Source: Circinella minor
Lineage: Eukaryota > Mucoromycota > Mucoromycetes > Mucorales > Lichtheimiaceae
DNA length: 64,000 nt
Reading direction: 5' to 3'
Assembly: GCA_016758965.1 (NCBI GenBank)
Contig: JAEPRB010000039.1
Span: 124,001-188,000 of the forward strand
In this document: positions 50,707-62,990 of the stretch, one piece after another
How the letters are laid out: every line of letters starts with the position of its first letter
How positions within the stretch are numbered: the first letter of the stretch is position 1
Notes under the pieces: model-generated
Told to the model about the DNA's origin: nothing
The model's input: only the letters and a program-made list of their open reading frames with translations
The model's database searches: none
Position numbers and translations under genes: made by a program

Positions 50707-51433
50707 TTTTTTTTTTTATAATTTTAAAATTACAAGAATGTTTTGAAACGTGTCTAATAAAAGTTTAAGTTGCTGCGTAAAATAAAATATGCAGAAACAC
50801 TATTTTGTGACTTTTTGTGTTGTGAGTTTCAAGGCTGTGCTATAACGGTAAGGTGAGAAAAAAAAAGGGTGTGAGTGAGTTGTTAAATGTGTATATTCAT
50901 ATATCCCTCTCTCTCTTTTAAAAAAAAATAATTTAGACATAACTTCCTCTTTTGTTATTAACAACAAAAAAAAATAAGAAGAGAGAAAAGAAATCCTGGT
51001 TTAACAATACACCCATTCATTTTTTTTCTTTTTTTTTTTTATTTTGAATTCCTTTTTTTTTTACCAACCCCTTTTTGTTTGGCTTTCAAGTATATAAAAA
51101 AAAAGATACATACACACATACACATAATCTGTGTTGCTTGGATGTAATCGATTTGATTTGCCCCCAAACTAAAAAAAAAAAAAAAAAAAAATTGTTACCC
51201 TTTTTTTTTTCTTAATAAAAAAACCCCCAATCTCCACATTTTCTTTTTTTTAAAGCACATGAACAATAACATCCACAACTTAGATTATGGTATGTTTTTA
51301 TTTTTATTTTATTTTACTTTAAAGAAATTAATATATGCACACCATACAAATTAAGCAAAATGATTAACTTAATTATAATAATAATAATAATATATAGTCC
51401 CTTGCCTCCACAAACAATACGAATCCTTCAATC
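50707..51433. promoter_or_regulatory. Divergent promoter / leader region of UCH copy C and the R3H gene
   Basis: About 730 bp with long A and T tracts, two of them 15 or more. The 3' part forms the R3H leader with a possible spliced uORF. Confidence 0.5.
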
Positions 51434-51441
51434 ATGAATGA
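51259..51441 (+). promoter_or_regulatory. Possible spliced uORF overlapping the R3H start
   Basis: ATG at 51259 opens 10 codons to GTATGT at 51290. Joining to the TATATAG-ended acceptor at 51397 gives 24 codons that stop at 51439-51441, a few bases past the main ATG at 51434 and in a different frame. Unspliced, the ATG opens a similar short peptide ending within the intron. Either form would lower translation from 51434 or force reinitiation. Confidence 0.4.
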
Positions 51442-52735
51442 ACAGCAACAGCAACAACAACAACAACAACAACAACAACAGCGTCAACAACAACAACGAC
51501 AACAGCAACAGCAACAATACCAACCACAACAACCATATATAACTGGTAATGATATTCCGCGTATGCGTCCTAGTTACCATTTTCAAAATGGTAATATAAA
51601 TTCTTCTATGGGAATAGTAGGAAATAGTGGAGGCAATTATAGTCGAGGTATATTATATGATCCTACACAACCACAACAAGGATCGAATCATGGTTTATAT
51701 CAACCAACACAACAACTACCATCTTCTTTACGTCGTCCTCCTCCACAACAACAACAACAACCACTTTCTTCTTTTCAACCAACAAGACCTTATATTCCAA
51801 CAACAATAACAACAACATCCATAGTACAACCACCACCACAATATCAAATTTTACAAGAACGACAACAACCGATGGCTCATCCTCAACAACAACAATGGTT
51901 GCCTGGAAATAATAATAATATTGGAGAAGTAGTAGAAGGAGGATCATCTTCTTCATCTTCATCATCGTTGGATTTACAAGAGTCGAATGAAGCAAATAAT
52001 ACCCTCGATACCTTTATCCTGGACTTATTAAAGAAACCTGCGGAAAGGATATTTTTGTTAAAACTCGAAAAGGATTTGGAACAGTTTATTAATAATCATC
52101 AGTAAGTTACTATTACTATTATTATAGAGATGATAGATGAGAGAGAGAGAGAGAGAGAGAAAAGAAACTAAATTTAGTAATTATATTATTTTAGAATGTA
52201 TCGATTAGATCTTCCTCAAATGAATTCTTATCAACGATTAATGGTTCATAAAGTAGCACCTTATTTTAATCTTTCTCATTTTGCTGAACCTATACGTAAA
52301 TCCGTATTTTTATGTAAAAATCCACATACAGCAATGTAAGTTGTTATATATTTTGGAAAAAAAAAAGAATTAAATTTTGACCAATATATATATATATATA
52401 TATATTATAATAGACCTGAAGTTGGATTTGCAAGATTGGTTGAACCAGAAGAAAAAGAAGGAACACAATCGACACCCAAATTTAAAATCATGCGTCGTGA
52501 ATCACCTAATGGTCAAAATGGATCAAGAAGAGGATCTCCTACTTCAGGTGTGGATCGAAAGAATATGACATATGAAGAAAGAAAAGCAGCTTATGAAGAA
52601 GCAAGGGCTCGTATTTTTAAAGATTTAGAACAAAGAGGAGGAGATAATAATGATCCTATTGGAACTACTAGTAATAATAGTATGGGTGGATCACCAACAA
52701 CAACAACGGCGTCAGGAAATGATCATGATCATTAA
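51434..52735 (+). CDS. R3H and SUZ domain protein
   Basis: Exons 51434..52101, 52195..52335 and 52414..52735 give 376 residues. The first 190 residues are Gln/Asn/Pro-rich, starting with a near-pure poly-Gln run, likely disordered. The R3H domain follows (LDTFILDLLKKPAERIFLL, then YRLDLPQMNSYQRLMVHKVA with the R-x3-H motif, then FAEPIRKSVFLCK). A SUZ-type segment comes after it (KIMRRESPNGQNGSRRGSP, then YEERKAAYEEARARIF). R3H-SUZ proteins bind single-stranded RNA or DNA and act in mRNA regulation; animal R3HDM and Encore are relatives. The start at 51434 is the first ATG giving the long frame; the frame is open some codons further upstream but without ATG. Both introns are short (93 and 78 nt), the first holding a (GA)11 run. 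Confidence 0.85.
52139..52160 (+). repeat. (GA)11 in an intron of the R3H gene
   Basis: Uninterrupted GA units between the donor GTAAGT at 52102 and the acceptor at 52194. Confidence 0.9.
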
Positions 52736-52858
52736 AAAAAAAGGAAAAAAAAGCTCTTACCTTTGTCTCTTCTCCCCTCTGTTTTTTTTTCTCTTTTTTC
52801 TTATATTCATTTATAATGCATCAGTTTATATTTTATTTCTCATAAGCGATAGCGCACA

Positions 52859-52897
<39 letters not shown>

Positions 52898-54203
52898 AAC
52901 AATTACATACTCTTTTTTTTTAGATATACATATCGCATTTCCCACATATATAATTTTCTTTCTTGTTTTGTTCTCCCTTCTCTTAGTGTTTATCCCTTCT
53001 TTTGTTTTCCCTTTTCTCTAAGTTTGTTTGAATAATGCAATTTGTTTGGTTTTTCTCTCTTTCTTTCTCTTTCTCAAAGTATATATTTATATATATATAA
53101 AGTTGAATGGTTTGAAAAAGTGAAAGAAGGGAAGAGAGGAAGGAATAATAATAACATTTTATAAAGTAATTGAAACCACATTTTTTGTTGTGTTGACAAC
53201 TAAAAATAAAAATTCTTTTTAAAATAATATAATTTCATTTTATTCCTTGGTAACCATATCCATAGATATTTAATAGATGTATATTACCATGGTAATATAA
53301 TTTTCTTTTAAGGCATGAACAGTGTAATATATCTTTATGTTCAACTCCTCCCCAAAAAAAAAAGCTCAGATTTAAAACGTGACTTTTATTCTATCAAAAA
53401 AAAATTTTCCCCTTCTTTTTTTTCTGAATATAAAAGAAAAGTTTATAGCGTTGTTCAAGATTTTTTTTTCTGCTCTGTATATATTTTTTTTAACAAGGCT
53501 ATTATTATATACTATAGAATAAGGTACAGTTCACATTTTACTTTTTATATATTTTATTATTGTTATTACATTCAGAAAGAGAAAAAGAATGAATGATAAT
53601 TTACAAGGATGCAAAAAATTTTACGCATGTCTTAATCAACATATGTGGAATAAAAAAAATATATACTGATTTAATGAGCCTGAGTAAATTTATCATTCTT
53701 ATCTTTTTTTTTTCTTTCTTAAAAGTAATAACTTTTTTGTTTGATCTTTGATTGAAATATGAAAAACTAACGCGATTATCATTTTTCTTATTTTTTATTC
53801 AGTAATTCGAAAATAGAGTTTTTTTTTTGTTGTTTTCATTTATTTAAATAAAAATACAATGTTTTGTTTTGAAACCAGGAAAAATTAAATGGTTCATTTT
53901 TATTGGTGTTGTTGTTGTTCGATTGTCTGATTTATGCATGTGTGTGTGTGTGTGTGTGTTTACGTGTAACTTGAACGTGTTTTTACCACTATATATCTCA
54001 AGTTTTTTTTTAAAAAAAGAGAAAAGATAAGAACTTTTTTTAGTTCGATAGCTTATCTTATTAAATGCGTACACTTTGTATGAATAAGATAAGACAAAAT
54101 TTATATATATTTATATATTTATAAAAAAAAATTAATAAAATGAAAAAATTTATATATATGCACATGTATGTATGTATGTATGTATCGAAATAGAAGAATT
54201 TTT
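52736..54203. other. Intergenic between convergent R3H and antizyme genes
   Basis: T-rich sequence with CA (52861-52895) and TG (53939-53959) microsatellites. Open frames at 53315-53596 (+) and 53844-54074 (-) are low-complexity and unsupported. Confidence 0.6.
52861..52895 (+). repeat. (CA)n microsatellite downstream of the R3H gene
   Basis: About seventeen CA units in the presumed 3' UTR or flank. Confidence 0.92.
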
Positions 54204-55050
54204 TTACAGTTCATAACCAACAAGAACAAAACCTGTTTCTTGTCCATATACAGTAGGATCAATCATTTGGAAACCGAGATACATGAATGCTTTCAATACG
54301 GTGTTATCTAAATCAAAATAATCAATAATCAGGTATTGTTAATATCTCTCTCTTTCTCTCTCCCAATATATATAATACTTACTATCAAGATGTCTTCGAT
54401 CAAGAGCAATAACAAGGTATTCACATCCTGTTTTTTCTTCTGCAAGTTCAATTAAATGTGTGACACTAAAAAAGAAACAAAAATAAAAAATTGAGTATAT
54501 GTCTTTTTGTTTTGATATTTTTTTTTTAACTTACCAAGATTGAAACTCGCCATCTGCCCAATTTGATAAACGATCCGTAATGGGTGAAGTAATAAATACT
54601 GTATCATCATGAATAAAAGCTTGACATTGGACTTGTCTAGAAGTTTCATGTATGATCGTAGATATTACCATATGTTCATCCACACTTTTACTCCAACGTG
54701 TAAATACAGTGCCAACAAAATCATTCTTGGTACCTAAAAATTTTTATTTATCAATATTCTTTTCTTGTAAAAAAGTATCCATCTTCTCTTTATGTGTATA
54801 TATTACCTAATTCCCGTTTAGAAACGGTAACAACGTCTTGATCATTTGCATTACTACAATATTCATGAGGAAAATAAACAGTTTCTTGAGTATTATTATT
54901 ACATGTTGAAGTTGAATTTGAAGAAGTTGTCGTTGCTGTTGTTGTTCTAGTTGTAGTAGACGTTACAGAAGAAGGAGATGATGTAGTAGTTGACTGTAAT
55001 ACTTGAAGTTGTATAGCAATTTCCTTTTTAGCAGGACTTGCAATAATCAT
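54204..55050 (-). CDS. OAZ1: Ornithine decarboxylase antizyme family protein
   Basis: Exons 55050..54807, 54733..54535, 54465..54383 and 54307..54204 (introns 73, 69 and 75 nt) give 209 residues from the first ATG in this frame. After a Ser/Thr-rich N-terminus, the C-terminal half follows the antizyme fold: FIHDDTVFITSPITDRLSNW, then THLIELAEEKTGCEYLVIAL, then NNTVLKAFMYLGFQMIDP and a final TGFVLVGYEL. These equal the human LYIEIPGG, LLEFAEEQL, TFSFLGFEIVRP and CFMAYTF regions. Antizyme binds ornithine decarboxylase, sends it to the proteasome and lowers polyamine uptake. Almost all antizymes need a polyamine-stimulated +1 ribosomal frameshift. Here the conserved frame already carries an ATG, while an upstream open frame in the right register (55095-55293) has none. 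The true start is therefore open. Confidence 0.85.
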
Positions 55051-55092
55051 TATATAAAAATATTTTTTTTCCTTGTTGTTTCTTGCTTTGTT

Positions 55093-55151
55093 TTATGGGG
55101 ATAAAAATGATATTAAACTATTACTACTACTTGATATACTATTACTACTAT

Positions 55152-55183
<32 letters not shown>

Positions 55184-55293
55184 AAGGCAAAATTTCCTTC
55201 CTTTGTGGATTTGGAAAAGATGGTGCTTGAAGCAAAGAGGAAAATGATTGTTGTTTTGTCCAGTTCTGCTCTTTTTCTGGTTGGGCGTTTCAC
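55093..55293 (-). other. Candidate antizyme ORF1 (AUG-less) ending Pro-UAA
   Basis: 66 open codons (KRPTRKRAELDKTT ... poly-Ser ... SLISFLSP) end at TAA 55095..55093. The antizyme frame is exactly +1 relative to it. That frame is closed by a TAA just upstream and open from the overlap onward, leaving about 24 nt in which a shift (CCA TAA A) would join the two. An intron with GT-AG ends (55367..55294) precedes it, and the frame remains open some codons into the upstream exon. There is no AUG in it. Much of its length is an AGT repeat, so it could also be plain leader. Confidence 0.4.
55130..55183 (+). repeat. TAC/ACT trinucleotide repeat in the antizyme leader
   Basis: About sixteen near-perfect ACT units (AGT on the transcribed strand) coding poly-Ser in the candidate ORF1. 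Confidence 0.9.
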
Positions 55294-55367
55294 CTATATA
55301 ATAATATATAATTAATTTTTAATAATTGCTCAAAATTAAATCCATTAATTCATTTATATATTATTAC

Positions 55368-58300
55368 CTTATTGGAACGCCCTAAACGATTGACCAAAAG
55401 TAAAGAGGGGGGGGATGGGTTTAAAGAAAAAAAAAGAAGAAAAGAAAAATTAAAAAAAAAAAGATGTAGAAATAAACTAAAAAAAAAGTTTGTTTCAATT
55501 ATCAAAAATAAAAAATAAAATTATATAGAGATGTTTTAAGTCTATATATAAATGTAACAAAAAGAAGAAGCTAATCAACCAAACAAAAAGGTTATAATGT
55601 TAGGTTTATGTTGTTGTTTTTGTGTGAGAGAAAAGAAAGAAGCACGTTTTTTCTTCAAAACGTTCGGCGGAGCCAAATTGACTTGAATGTATTTTTTTTT
55701 TTTTTGCAAAGCCCAAAATTGATTGGTTTACAATAAAAATGTGGGAGTGAGAAGAAGGGGGGGGTTAGGATAGAAATAAGGGATATTCAATAGTCTTTTT
55801 TTCTCCCACTTTACCGTTATGCTTTTTATAGATGCAATAATATACTATAATATATATCTTTGTAATAAAAAAAGCCACCAAAACCATTTAATCAATTGTT
55901 TTTGCTTATTGAAATTATTTTATTATGATAAAAAGTCAACTATCTTAAAAAGCCAAATGAATACATCACATGAGTAAAATAAATTGTCCATAAAAAAATG
56001 ATTGTACTGGCTTATTTAAAGTAACAACACATGTTAAAATTTTTACTTGTTTGGTAATTAAACTGAAAGGTTAGTTACAATTGTACAACAATTATGTCTG
56101 ATGATGTGAACTAATATATATTTATATATATAAATATCATCGTTTGTTGTTAACGTCTTATCATAATATTTAAATCATATTGAATCAAGAATAATACGTA
56201 TGTTATTTCCTTTCGAATATCTATAAAACTTTTTACTTAGAAAGGGTTAGAAGTATGATGATGTCGTTGTTATTATGTTTTATCGCGCTTATACAAATAA
56301 ACAAACAATGATATAATCATAACAAATAATTTAATTATTTATTTATGGAACGAATTAATATGTTATGTTTCACTTTGTCAAGATTTATTGTCATGGAGTT
56401 TGCATGATATATATACATTAACTATAAGTATATGCGAATAACGTACAAACTTGTACAATTTCGAAACGGCTGTTTTCAAAGTAACACAAAAGAAGAATAT
56501 GCATTTTTAGATTAAGGGACATAATATGTAGTAGTTATCAATATTTATTCAATAATAATTATAATAATAAACATCTTTTTAGGGATAATGATGAATAGTA
56601 ACAATTAATTCATGACATTGATCGATATGTAATAATATAACCATATAAACTTAACGATTTATAACATGTTGCTTTATTTGGAAATGAATACCTTATTCCA
56701 TCGTGTTGAAATAACTTACCTGACTGAAGTTGATGTATTCTTGGATAAGTACTTTTTCGTTAACAAATTCAACAGTTATTGATATATATATATTCAATAT
56801 TTAAAATCGATAAGATCATTTTAATGTGTCAATAATAAGAGATATCTTTGTATCACTGCAGAAGTTGAAGTTACGTACATATAAATCGCTTGTCTGGCCA
56901 ATGTACGTATAGTTGTCCAAATGACATGTAGAACCCAAGAGACAACAATATGTAATAATTACTACCATACCATTTTATTGACTTTACGTATTGACATCTA
57001 CATACACAATATGTCGATATGATACACTGTCAAAGTCACCTATCTATTTTACTTTGATCACTTATTTTCCTTGTTTTCATGCTTTTTATTTTTTATGTTT
57101 TATTTTTGATGATATACGTACTAAAAAATGTCTACGTATCAATCGTTCTTGCCATTTTAATTATTATAACAACTACTCTACTTGTCAACTGATCAGGTAA
57201 AAAAAGTTTATCCTTTTGTTGTGATTTTTGTCTTCTTATGTCCACAGTTATAATTTGATTACCTCTTTAAACTCGTCCGAGTGATAAAGTTTTAGTCAAG
57301 CACTTGTTTTTACTTGGTATCGACAATTTATCTTGTTCTTGTGGAATTTTTTTGATTAAAATTAATATGCTATACTTTACTATGATTATTGTTGGGCTAT
57401 TATTTTCTTTCTTGTCATGGCTTACACTATATAAGTTTTTTTTTACTGATTTGAAGCTCATGAATTTCACTTGCATTAATACTTTTTCAATTTCATTATA
57501 TCTGTCCTCTGTCGACATCAGCCAAAGTATTGAAATCCTAATATAGAAGATATTGTTCACATATATTTTAACAATTATGTACTTAACAATAATGTTTTGG
57601 AGATCATAGTGTGTGAAGAATATGGAAAGATTATAATTACATTTATGTAACGTTAAAAAGTATATATATACGTATATCCCTAAAAATTTGATGGGTCTGT
57701 CAGGTACCATTAATCAGGTGGTAAATACATTGTGCCATGTTGTACTAAATTGTGTGCTATTGATATTGATGTTCCTGAGAAACTTTTTGACATTTTTTTT
57801 TGGTTAGTAGTTATATGAGCATACAACCAGTAGTTTGCTACTTGGGGGTTTTTTTTTTTGGAAAAAAAAATGTAAGCAAGGTATAAAGATGAACGAGCAT
57901 TGAAATTACCAATTCGTCAATAGTAGAGGAGAACTCAAGTATATCATCACAGTAAAAAGTGTATATAAATTTCTTTTTTACCTTTATCAAAATGGATTGA
58001 TAGACAAAATACTCTAGAGACTGAAAAATGTGATATGTACGTATCATAGTAATAATTATTTTAATGCCATTATATATCAATGATCAGCAGTCTTTCTAGT
58101 ATAAGCGTGTTTTTCCTCCATTGAATGGATGAAGAATGTAAAATTTTCCTAATGAATTGGAAAAAAAGTTAGTAAAATCAGGACTTTGTCGTTATTTAAG
58201 CGACTTGGATATATACTTCATAGCAATAATACTTTAAACCTGTAATCAATATTTTTACTTTTGTACATACGTAATATACAATTTGTACCGTAATAGTATC

Positions 58301-60824
58301 GATCATTCGTTTCTGTCAAAATAAGTTAAATACTGGGAAGATCTCATCTTAATTATTTTTTTAATGCAGCTTATACATTTCAAGAAAATATTTTTTATGC
58401 TAGGTAGAAGTAATCAGTGTAGATAAGACGCTCTTTTTTTTTTTTTTTTTACATATAAGTAGTTTGATGAAATGATATTTGTTAATCAGTAAATGTATTA
58501 AATGTTTATTTTAGAACAAATTATAGTACTTTTAGCATCGAATCATATGGAAGGGGCGGGGGAATTTGATAGTTTTTAAAAGACATTTTTTAACCTATTA
58601 GCATTAAAAATTCTTCTCTCTTATTGGGGATTTCTTTAACTTTTTGGGAAAGGTAAAAACTTGGATAATATTCAAGTGAGATTAATTCGTTTTTGGTTAT
58701 GTATGCTTTAAAAAAAGAAGAATAAAATAGATCATGAATATTTCTTTTTACATTGTCTTGCAGAAGGTTTTTGATACGGTTGATAAATTGACTTAACCTG
58801 TACCTTGAGATACTTTAATTCCAATACATAACATGTGATAATCCATATTGAAATGATTGATAATTTATATTTTCAATAGTAAAAAAAGAGAGAAATAAAG
58901 ATCAAGAAGCTATAAAAACAATAGCATTCTTTTCTAAAAAAAAAAAAAAAGTTCATTTGATCCAGTCCTAATCGCGACAGTAAAGTAAGGCATCTTTTTT
59001 GTTTTGTTTGTTTTTTGACTGACTATATGTAGTAGATTTATACTTTTGAAGGAGAACATACTTCTATGTTCCCAAGTTAGTAATATAGCAGGCAATGATT
59101 ATTCGTTGTCGAATTAGAGTAATAGAGTGTTGCTATCATCGTTTATCATGAACGATCACATTTATTAGACATTTCTAAAATACGCTTATTTTTCTGAGTT
59201 AAATTAAGAATAAGTAAATTGTTCATAATCGTTTATTCTTCTTGATTATGACAAGTTTGTTGGGAAACTAGTTTTTATTTTACTGTACTTGGTCTTCTGA
59301 AATCATGAGCTTCCGATTGGATAATAATATCATATCTTATTTTTTTCCTCCTCTTGTTTCCCCCACATATATCAACGATAAATAAAATAAAGCATCTATT
59401 ATCTATTATCTATCTCCAATAAAAGTACTTAAGATCATTGATAAGCGGTAAAATAAGATTAATCTTTTTTGTTTGTTATAAAATCATGCTTTTAAAAGTA
59501 AAGTTAGCATGACACAAGGTAACTTATTCGGTAAGTAAAAAACAAAAGGATAAGATATACCAAATAAAGTAAACAGGTGACTAAATAATTTTATCTCAGA
59601 ATTATAATAATCTTATCAATCAAAATGGTACACAGAAGTAAGAACAAGGTTATTATAATACATCATCATGTTTTTTTCAACATTGTTTTTATTTTTATTT
59701 TTAAAAGTGCGGGAATCGGCGCGGTATAATCCGAAAAAACAGTTATATAAATTAACTACAATAGAAACTTTAGAAGAGGCTAAAGGGGGGTGGTATATAT
59801 TTTATTATTTGTACAACGATTTATTGATTAAAAAAAATAGTTTCTTACTGTTAACATTTATAAATAATACACACAGACAACGGTATTTAAGAAGAGAAAA
59901 AAAAAGGGGGGGGGTGAGGAAAGAGAAGTTTTGGTTTTTAGAAATTTCTGACATGTATTGAAAATGTTATAAAAAATTAACTCTCAGATATTCCTTCGAT
60001 TATTCAGAGGAAAAGAGCCATTTATTTTTGTTTAACTATAGTATTCTGTTTACACCTGTTTTTTTTTTCATTACGTTTCAGTAATAATCGTATTCGATTT
60101 CTTATTTATTTTTTGACTTGTTTTTTTTACCTTATTCATAACAACTATCTTTATTAAATTTCGCACCTTACACCTTACACCAATTGCGCGTTACTTATTA
60201 ATAACTACTTACAATTGGAGTCTATGCAACGAAACTTTTTCAACTTTCAATGCTTTACGAAAACATCGTCGCCGTTTGCATACATTGAAATTGTTTATTT
60301 TATTAATGACGAAATTGATTGAACACACGTCGATTTCAGCTTATTGCTCTCGTCAGCTCACAAAGAGGGGTACTGAAAAACCTGCAGCAGTAAATGCGAG
60401 TACAAAAAATAAAGAAAGAAGATAGGGTACAGTTATAATAACTAGGAGAGGTTTAATAGCATCTATCTATGCTGAATGGAAGGGTTGATATAAACTATGA
60501 TGATAGATATAAGAGCGGAAGCCACTTGCCTTTTTTTAATTAATAATAAATGCCTTTTTAGTGCTGTAGGTGGCGCCTTGGTGCTATAGAGTTTGGACCT
60601 TGAGTGTTTGTTACGCCGTGTGCATACAGTAGAAGCATTAGTGGTACTTGGTGAATGTATGTATTTTTTTATCGAACAGTAATTATTATTATTATCATTC
60701 TGACAACAGTAAAACCTTTTTTTATATATATGTAGTGGCGGTTCCACTTTTGAATGGATACTTCACTTGTCCTTTGGCTTCATGTAATTAACAATGTATA
60801 AATAACGACACCTTCCAAGTTCAT
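55368..60824. other. 5.4-kb gene desert
   Basis: Antizyme upstream region, then AT-rich DNA without supported genes. The frames at 56991-57200, 57267-57710, 57838-58080 and 60463-60747 lack motifs and have chance-like composition. A small GC-richer island near 59700-59740 may be an exon fragment (listed separately). Confidence 0.55.
59627..59791 (+). pseudogene. Possible exon pair of a short gene or gene fragment
   Basis: ATG at 59627, four codons, donor GTAAGA, acceptor ending AAAAG near 59707, then an in-frame segment MRESARYNPKKQLYKLTTIE followed by TLEEAKGGW. The segment is GC-richer than its surroundings and has a natural composition. The following acceptor and end could not be found. 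Weak evidence; it may be a relic. Confidence 0.25.
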
Positions 60825-61660
60825 ATGGGAGGTCAACACAGCAATATTGAAGTGTCAGCGTTACAGATGAACGAATCGAAGACTAGTCAAAAAAGATCAT
60901 TCAGTGATTCTTTGGGTGACTTCGACTTTGCAACTGGTGCCAAGCGTACACTTACTGAACAAGACCATGACAAGGCAAAGTATTTGGCTGTTGGTATTGA
61001 TTGTGCACCCGTTTCTTTACAGTACATCTATCCCATGAATCAACAAAAGGTGAATTACCAGTTACTGGATTATTTGATTCAAAATCGGTGAAACTTCTAG
61101 TGGATAACGTGCCTTTCAGTAATAAAGTGAACTGCTCACTTCCGTTGGATGCAATTGTACAAAAGACTGATCGGGTATGTTGGGTAATAAGATTTTTAAT
61201 GTAATTAACAAACCTATTATTATATAATATAAGAAAAAATAATTCCTAACAGATGTGGAAGAAGGTGTTCAAGAAAAATCTTTAATTTTTTGAAGATGCT
61301 TTAAACTTCATCCCTTTAGAAGATAAACATTATATTGATGGATATCAATCAATAGACCTACATCATCAATATGATGATAAGTACTCCCTCCAAGATATTT
61401 CTGGTTTCAATGATCCTTCAATCTATAAACTGTGGAAACCACTACTGAACAATGATATATGATTGCGTGCGACTATTTTCAAACTTTGTGAGGTACGTAC
61501 CACATATCGACTATGAGCCATCGAATACATCAGCAGCAAAAATTGGCTCTCGGTTCATAAAATCATTGGCTGTTGCCCTACTATTGGAAGAACATACATT
61601 GTCAAAATCGGAAGTAGACGACAGTTTTCGAATGTTTTATACTCAAATACTAGTGAGGTA
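60825..61660 (+). pseudogene. Multiply broken gene with an intact-looking intron, unknown family
   Basis: A start MGGQHSNIEVSALQMNESK runs about 75 codons. A frame change near 61050 leads to TKGELPVTGLFDSKSVKLLV and on to KTDR at 61174. A 78-nt GT-AG intron (61175..61252) follows, then MWKKVFKKNL with TAA at 61283-61285, FFEDALNFIPLED, a further frame change near 61460, and YDCVRLFSNFVRYVPHIDYE to about 61657. The GTAAAT there could be another donor. The retained intron shows it came from a spliced host gene or transposon gene, not a processed copy. The composition is soluble, mixed and without known motifs. No protein family recognised. Confidence 0.55.
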
Positions 61661-62990
61661 AATATTTTGTCTTATTTTTCTAATTTTTTTTTTGTCTCAT
61701 TGTCTTTTTGTCTTTCCATTTTTTGCGTTCGCTAATAGTAGGTGTGTAGTGTCATGAAACTAAGAGTGTAAAAATACTGGAGATTCTAAGGGTCTACCCC
61801 CGATAGAGGCAAAAAGGATCTTAAGAACAAGGTTATCATACCTTAAGATAAAATTCTTTAAGATACATTGTTTAGATGACATACCAGAAATAACCCATCT
61901 TAATAAACAATTCATATAAATAGACCAACTCATACATAGAATAATAACTTTTATCTTATTTTCGAGAATAAATACTGTTTTAAAGGACTCATCGTTTTAT
62001 TTTATTTTTATTGATTGAATTAAATTATTATTCTACCGTACATCTCAACCACAAATACAAATACATTTATATACTCTTTCATACAAGTAATAAATATATA
62101 TATGATATTATTGTGCTCTTATTCTATATACAAGCTACTTGTATAGTAGATTCAGCCTGATAATTAAGTCTTTTATTTTTCAAAATATGGGATAAAAAAA
62201 ATAGAGCGGCCTATCTAGGAGAAGTTAGCATATACAGGGAAGGGAAATCCGCATCCTGTCCGGCGCGTCCGAAATTTTATTTTCAATATGCGTGGAACAC
62301 GATGATGACCATAATTGGCAATGTGACTTGAACTATACGATGGGGGGACTACACGATTTTGAACTACACAATGGGGTGGACTACTGAATTTTAGTGGAAA
62401 AACCTTGTAACCGATCTACGGAGAAGAAAAAAAAATTGAAGGTTTCACAAATTGACACTCAGTACTCACTTTCTACTCACTTTTTTTTTAGAACCAATCA
62501 AAACTTTTTATTTTATGTATAATGTTCAAAATGTTAAAGTGTACAATAATATATTTTTTTTCTTTGTATGCTTTGTTTTTGCTAAAAAGAAAAAAGAAAG
62601 GAGGAGTAAAGAAGAAGGGGTTTAGAGGTAGTGATGTGGGGTAGAAACTAAATATAAAAAATATATACAAAGAAAAAAGTAAAAAGAATATGCTATATGT
62701 AAAGAAATTAAGATTACTATAAAAGTAACATAAATGTGTATGTTTGTGTATATGAGTGAATAAATGAAGTGGCGAATTGGGATTAAGGGGTATATAGTAA
62801 AACTAATAATAATATAGAAGCAAAAGGAAAATTAAAGAAAGAGGGGATCGCGGTTTGGATGGATCGTTTGCTTTTTCATGTTCCCTTTGATAACTGTACT
62901 TGGGTTATTAAGACAGGATGGGTAAACTGATATCGGGGTGATAGACAAGAATAGTAAAAAAAGAAAATGAAGAGCTTTCCTCTGTTTCTA
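61661..62990. other. Intergenic with a second dispersed-repeat copy
   Basis: AT-rich; GC-richer around 62200-62420, where a repeat copy resides. The rest is the 3' flank of the minus-strand gene ending at 62991. Confidence 0.5.
62340..62412 (+). repeat. Dispersed repeat, copy 2
   Basis: Begins ATGGGGGGACTACACGATTT and ends near CCTTGTAACC. It resembles 9778-9860 in start, end, length and orientation. The inner part contains a short self-similar unit (ACTACACGATTTTG, then AACTACACAATGGGG). Confidence 0.45.

Noticed and set aside
51663..51995. Antisense frame of 110 residues rich in Val/Leu over the R3H gene
   Set aside because: It is the mirror of CAA-rich poly-Gln/Asn coding sequence; composition is an artefact.
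57267..57710. 147-residue minus-strand frame
   Set aside because: Hydrophobic, Asn/Ile/Lys-rich AT-driven composition, no domain, overlapping open frame on the other strand, no splice partners.
60463..60747. 94-residue minus-strand frame with a basic C-terminus
   Set aside because: Mixed low-complexity composition and no recognised domain; probably chance in the upstream region of the broken gene.
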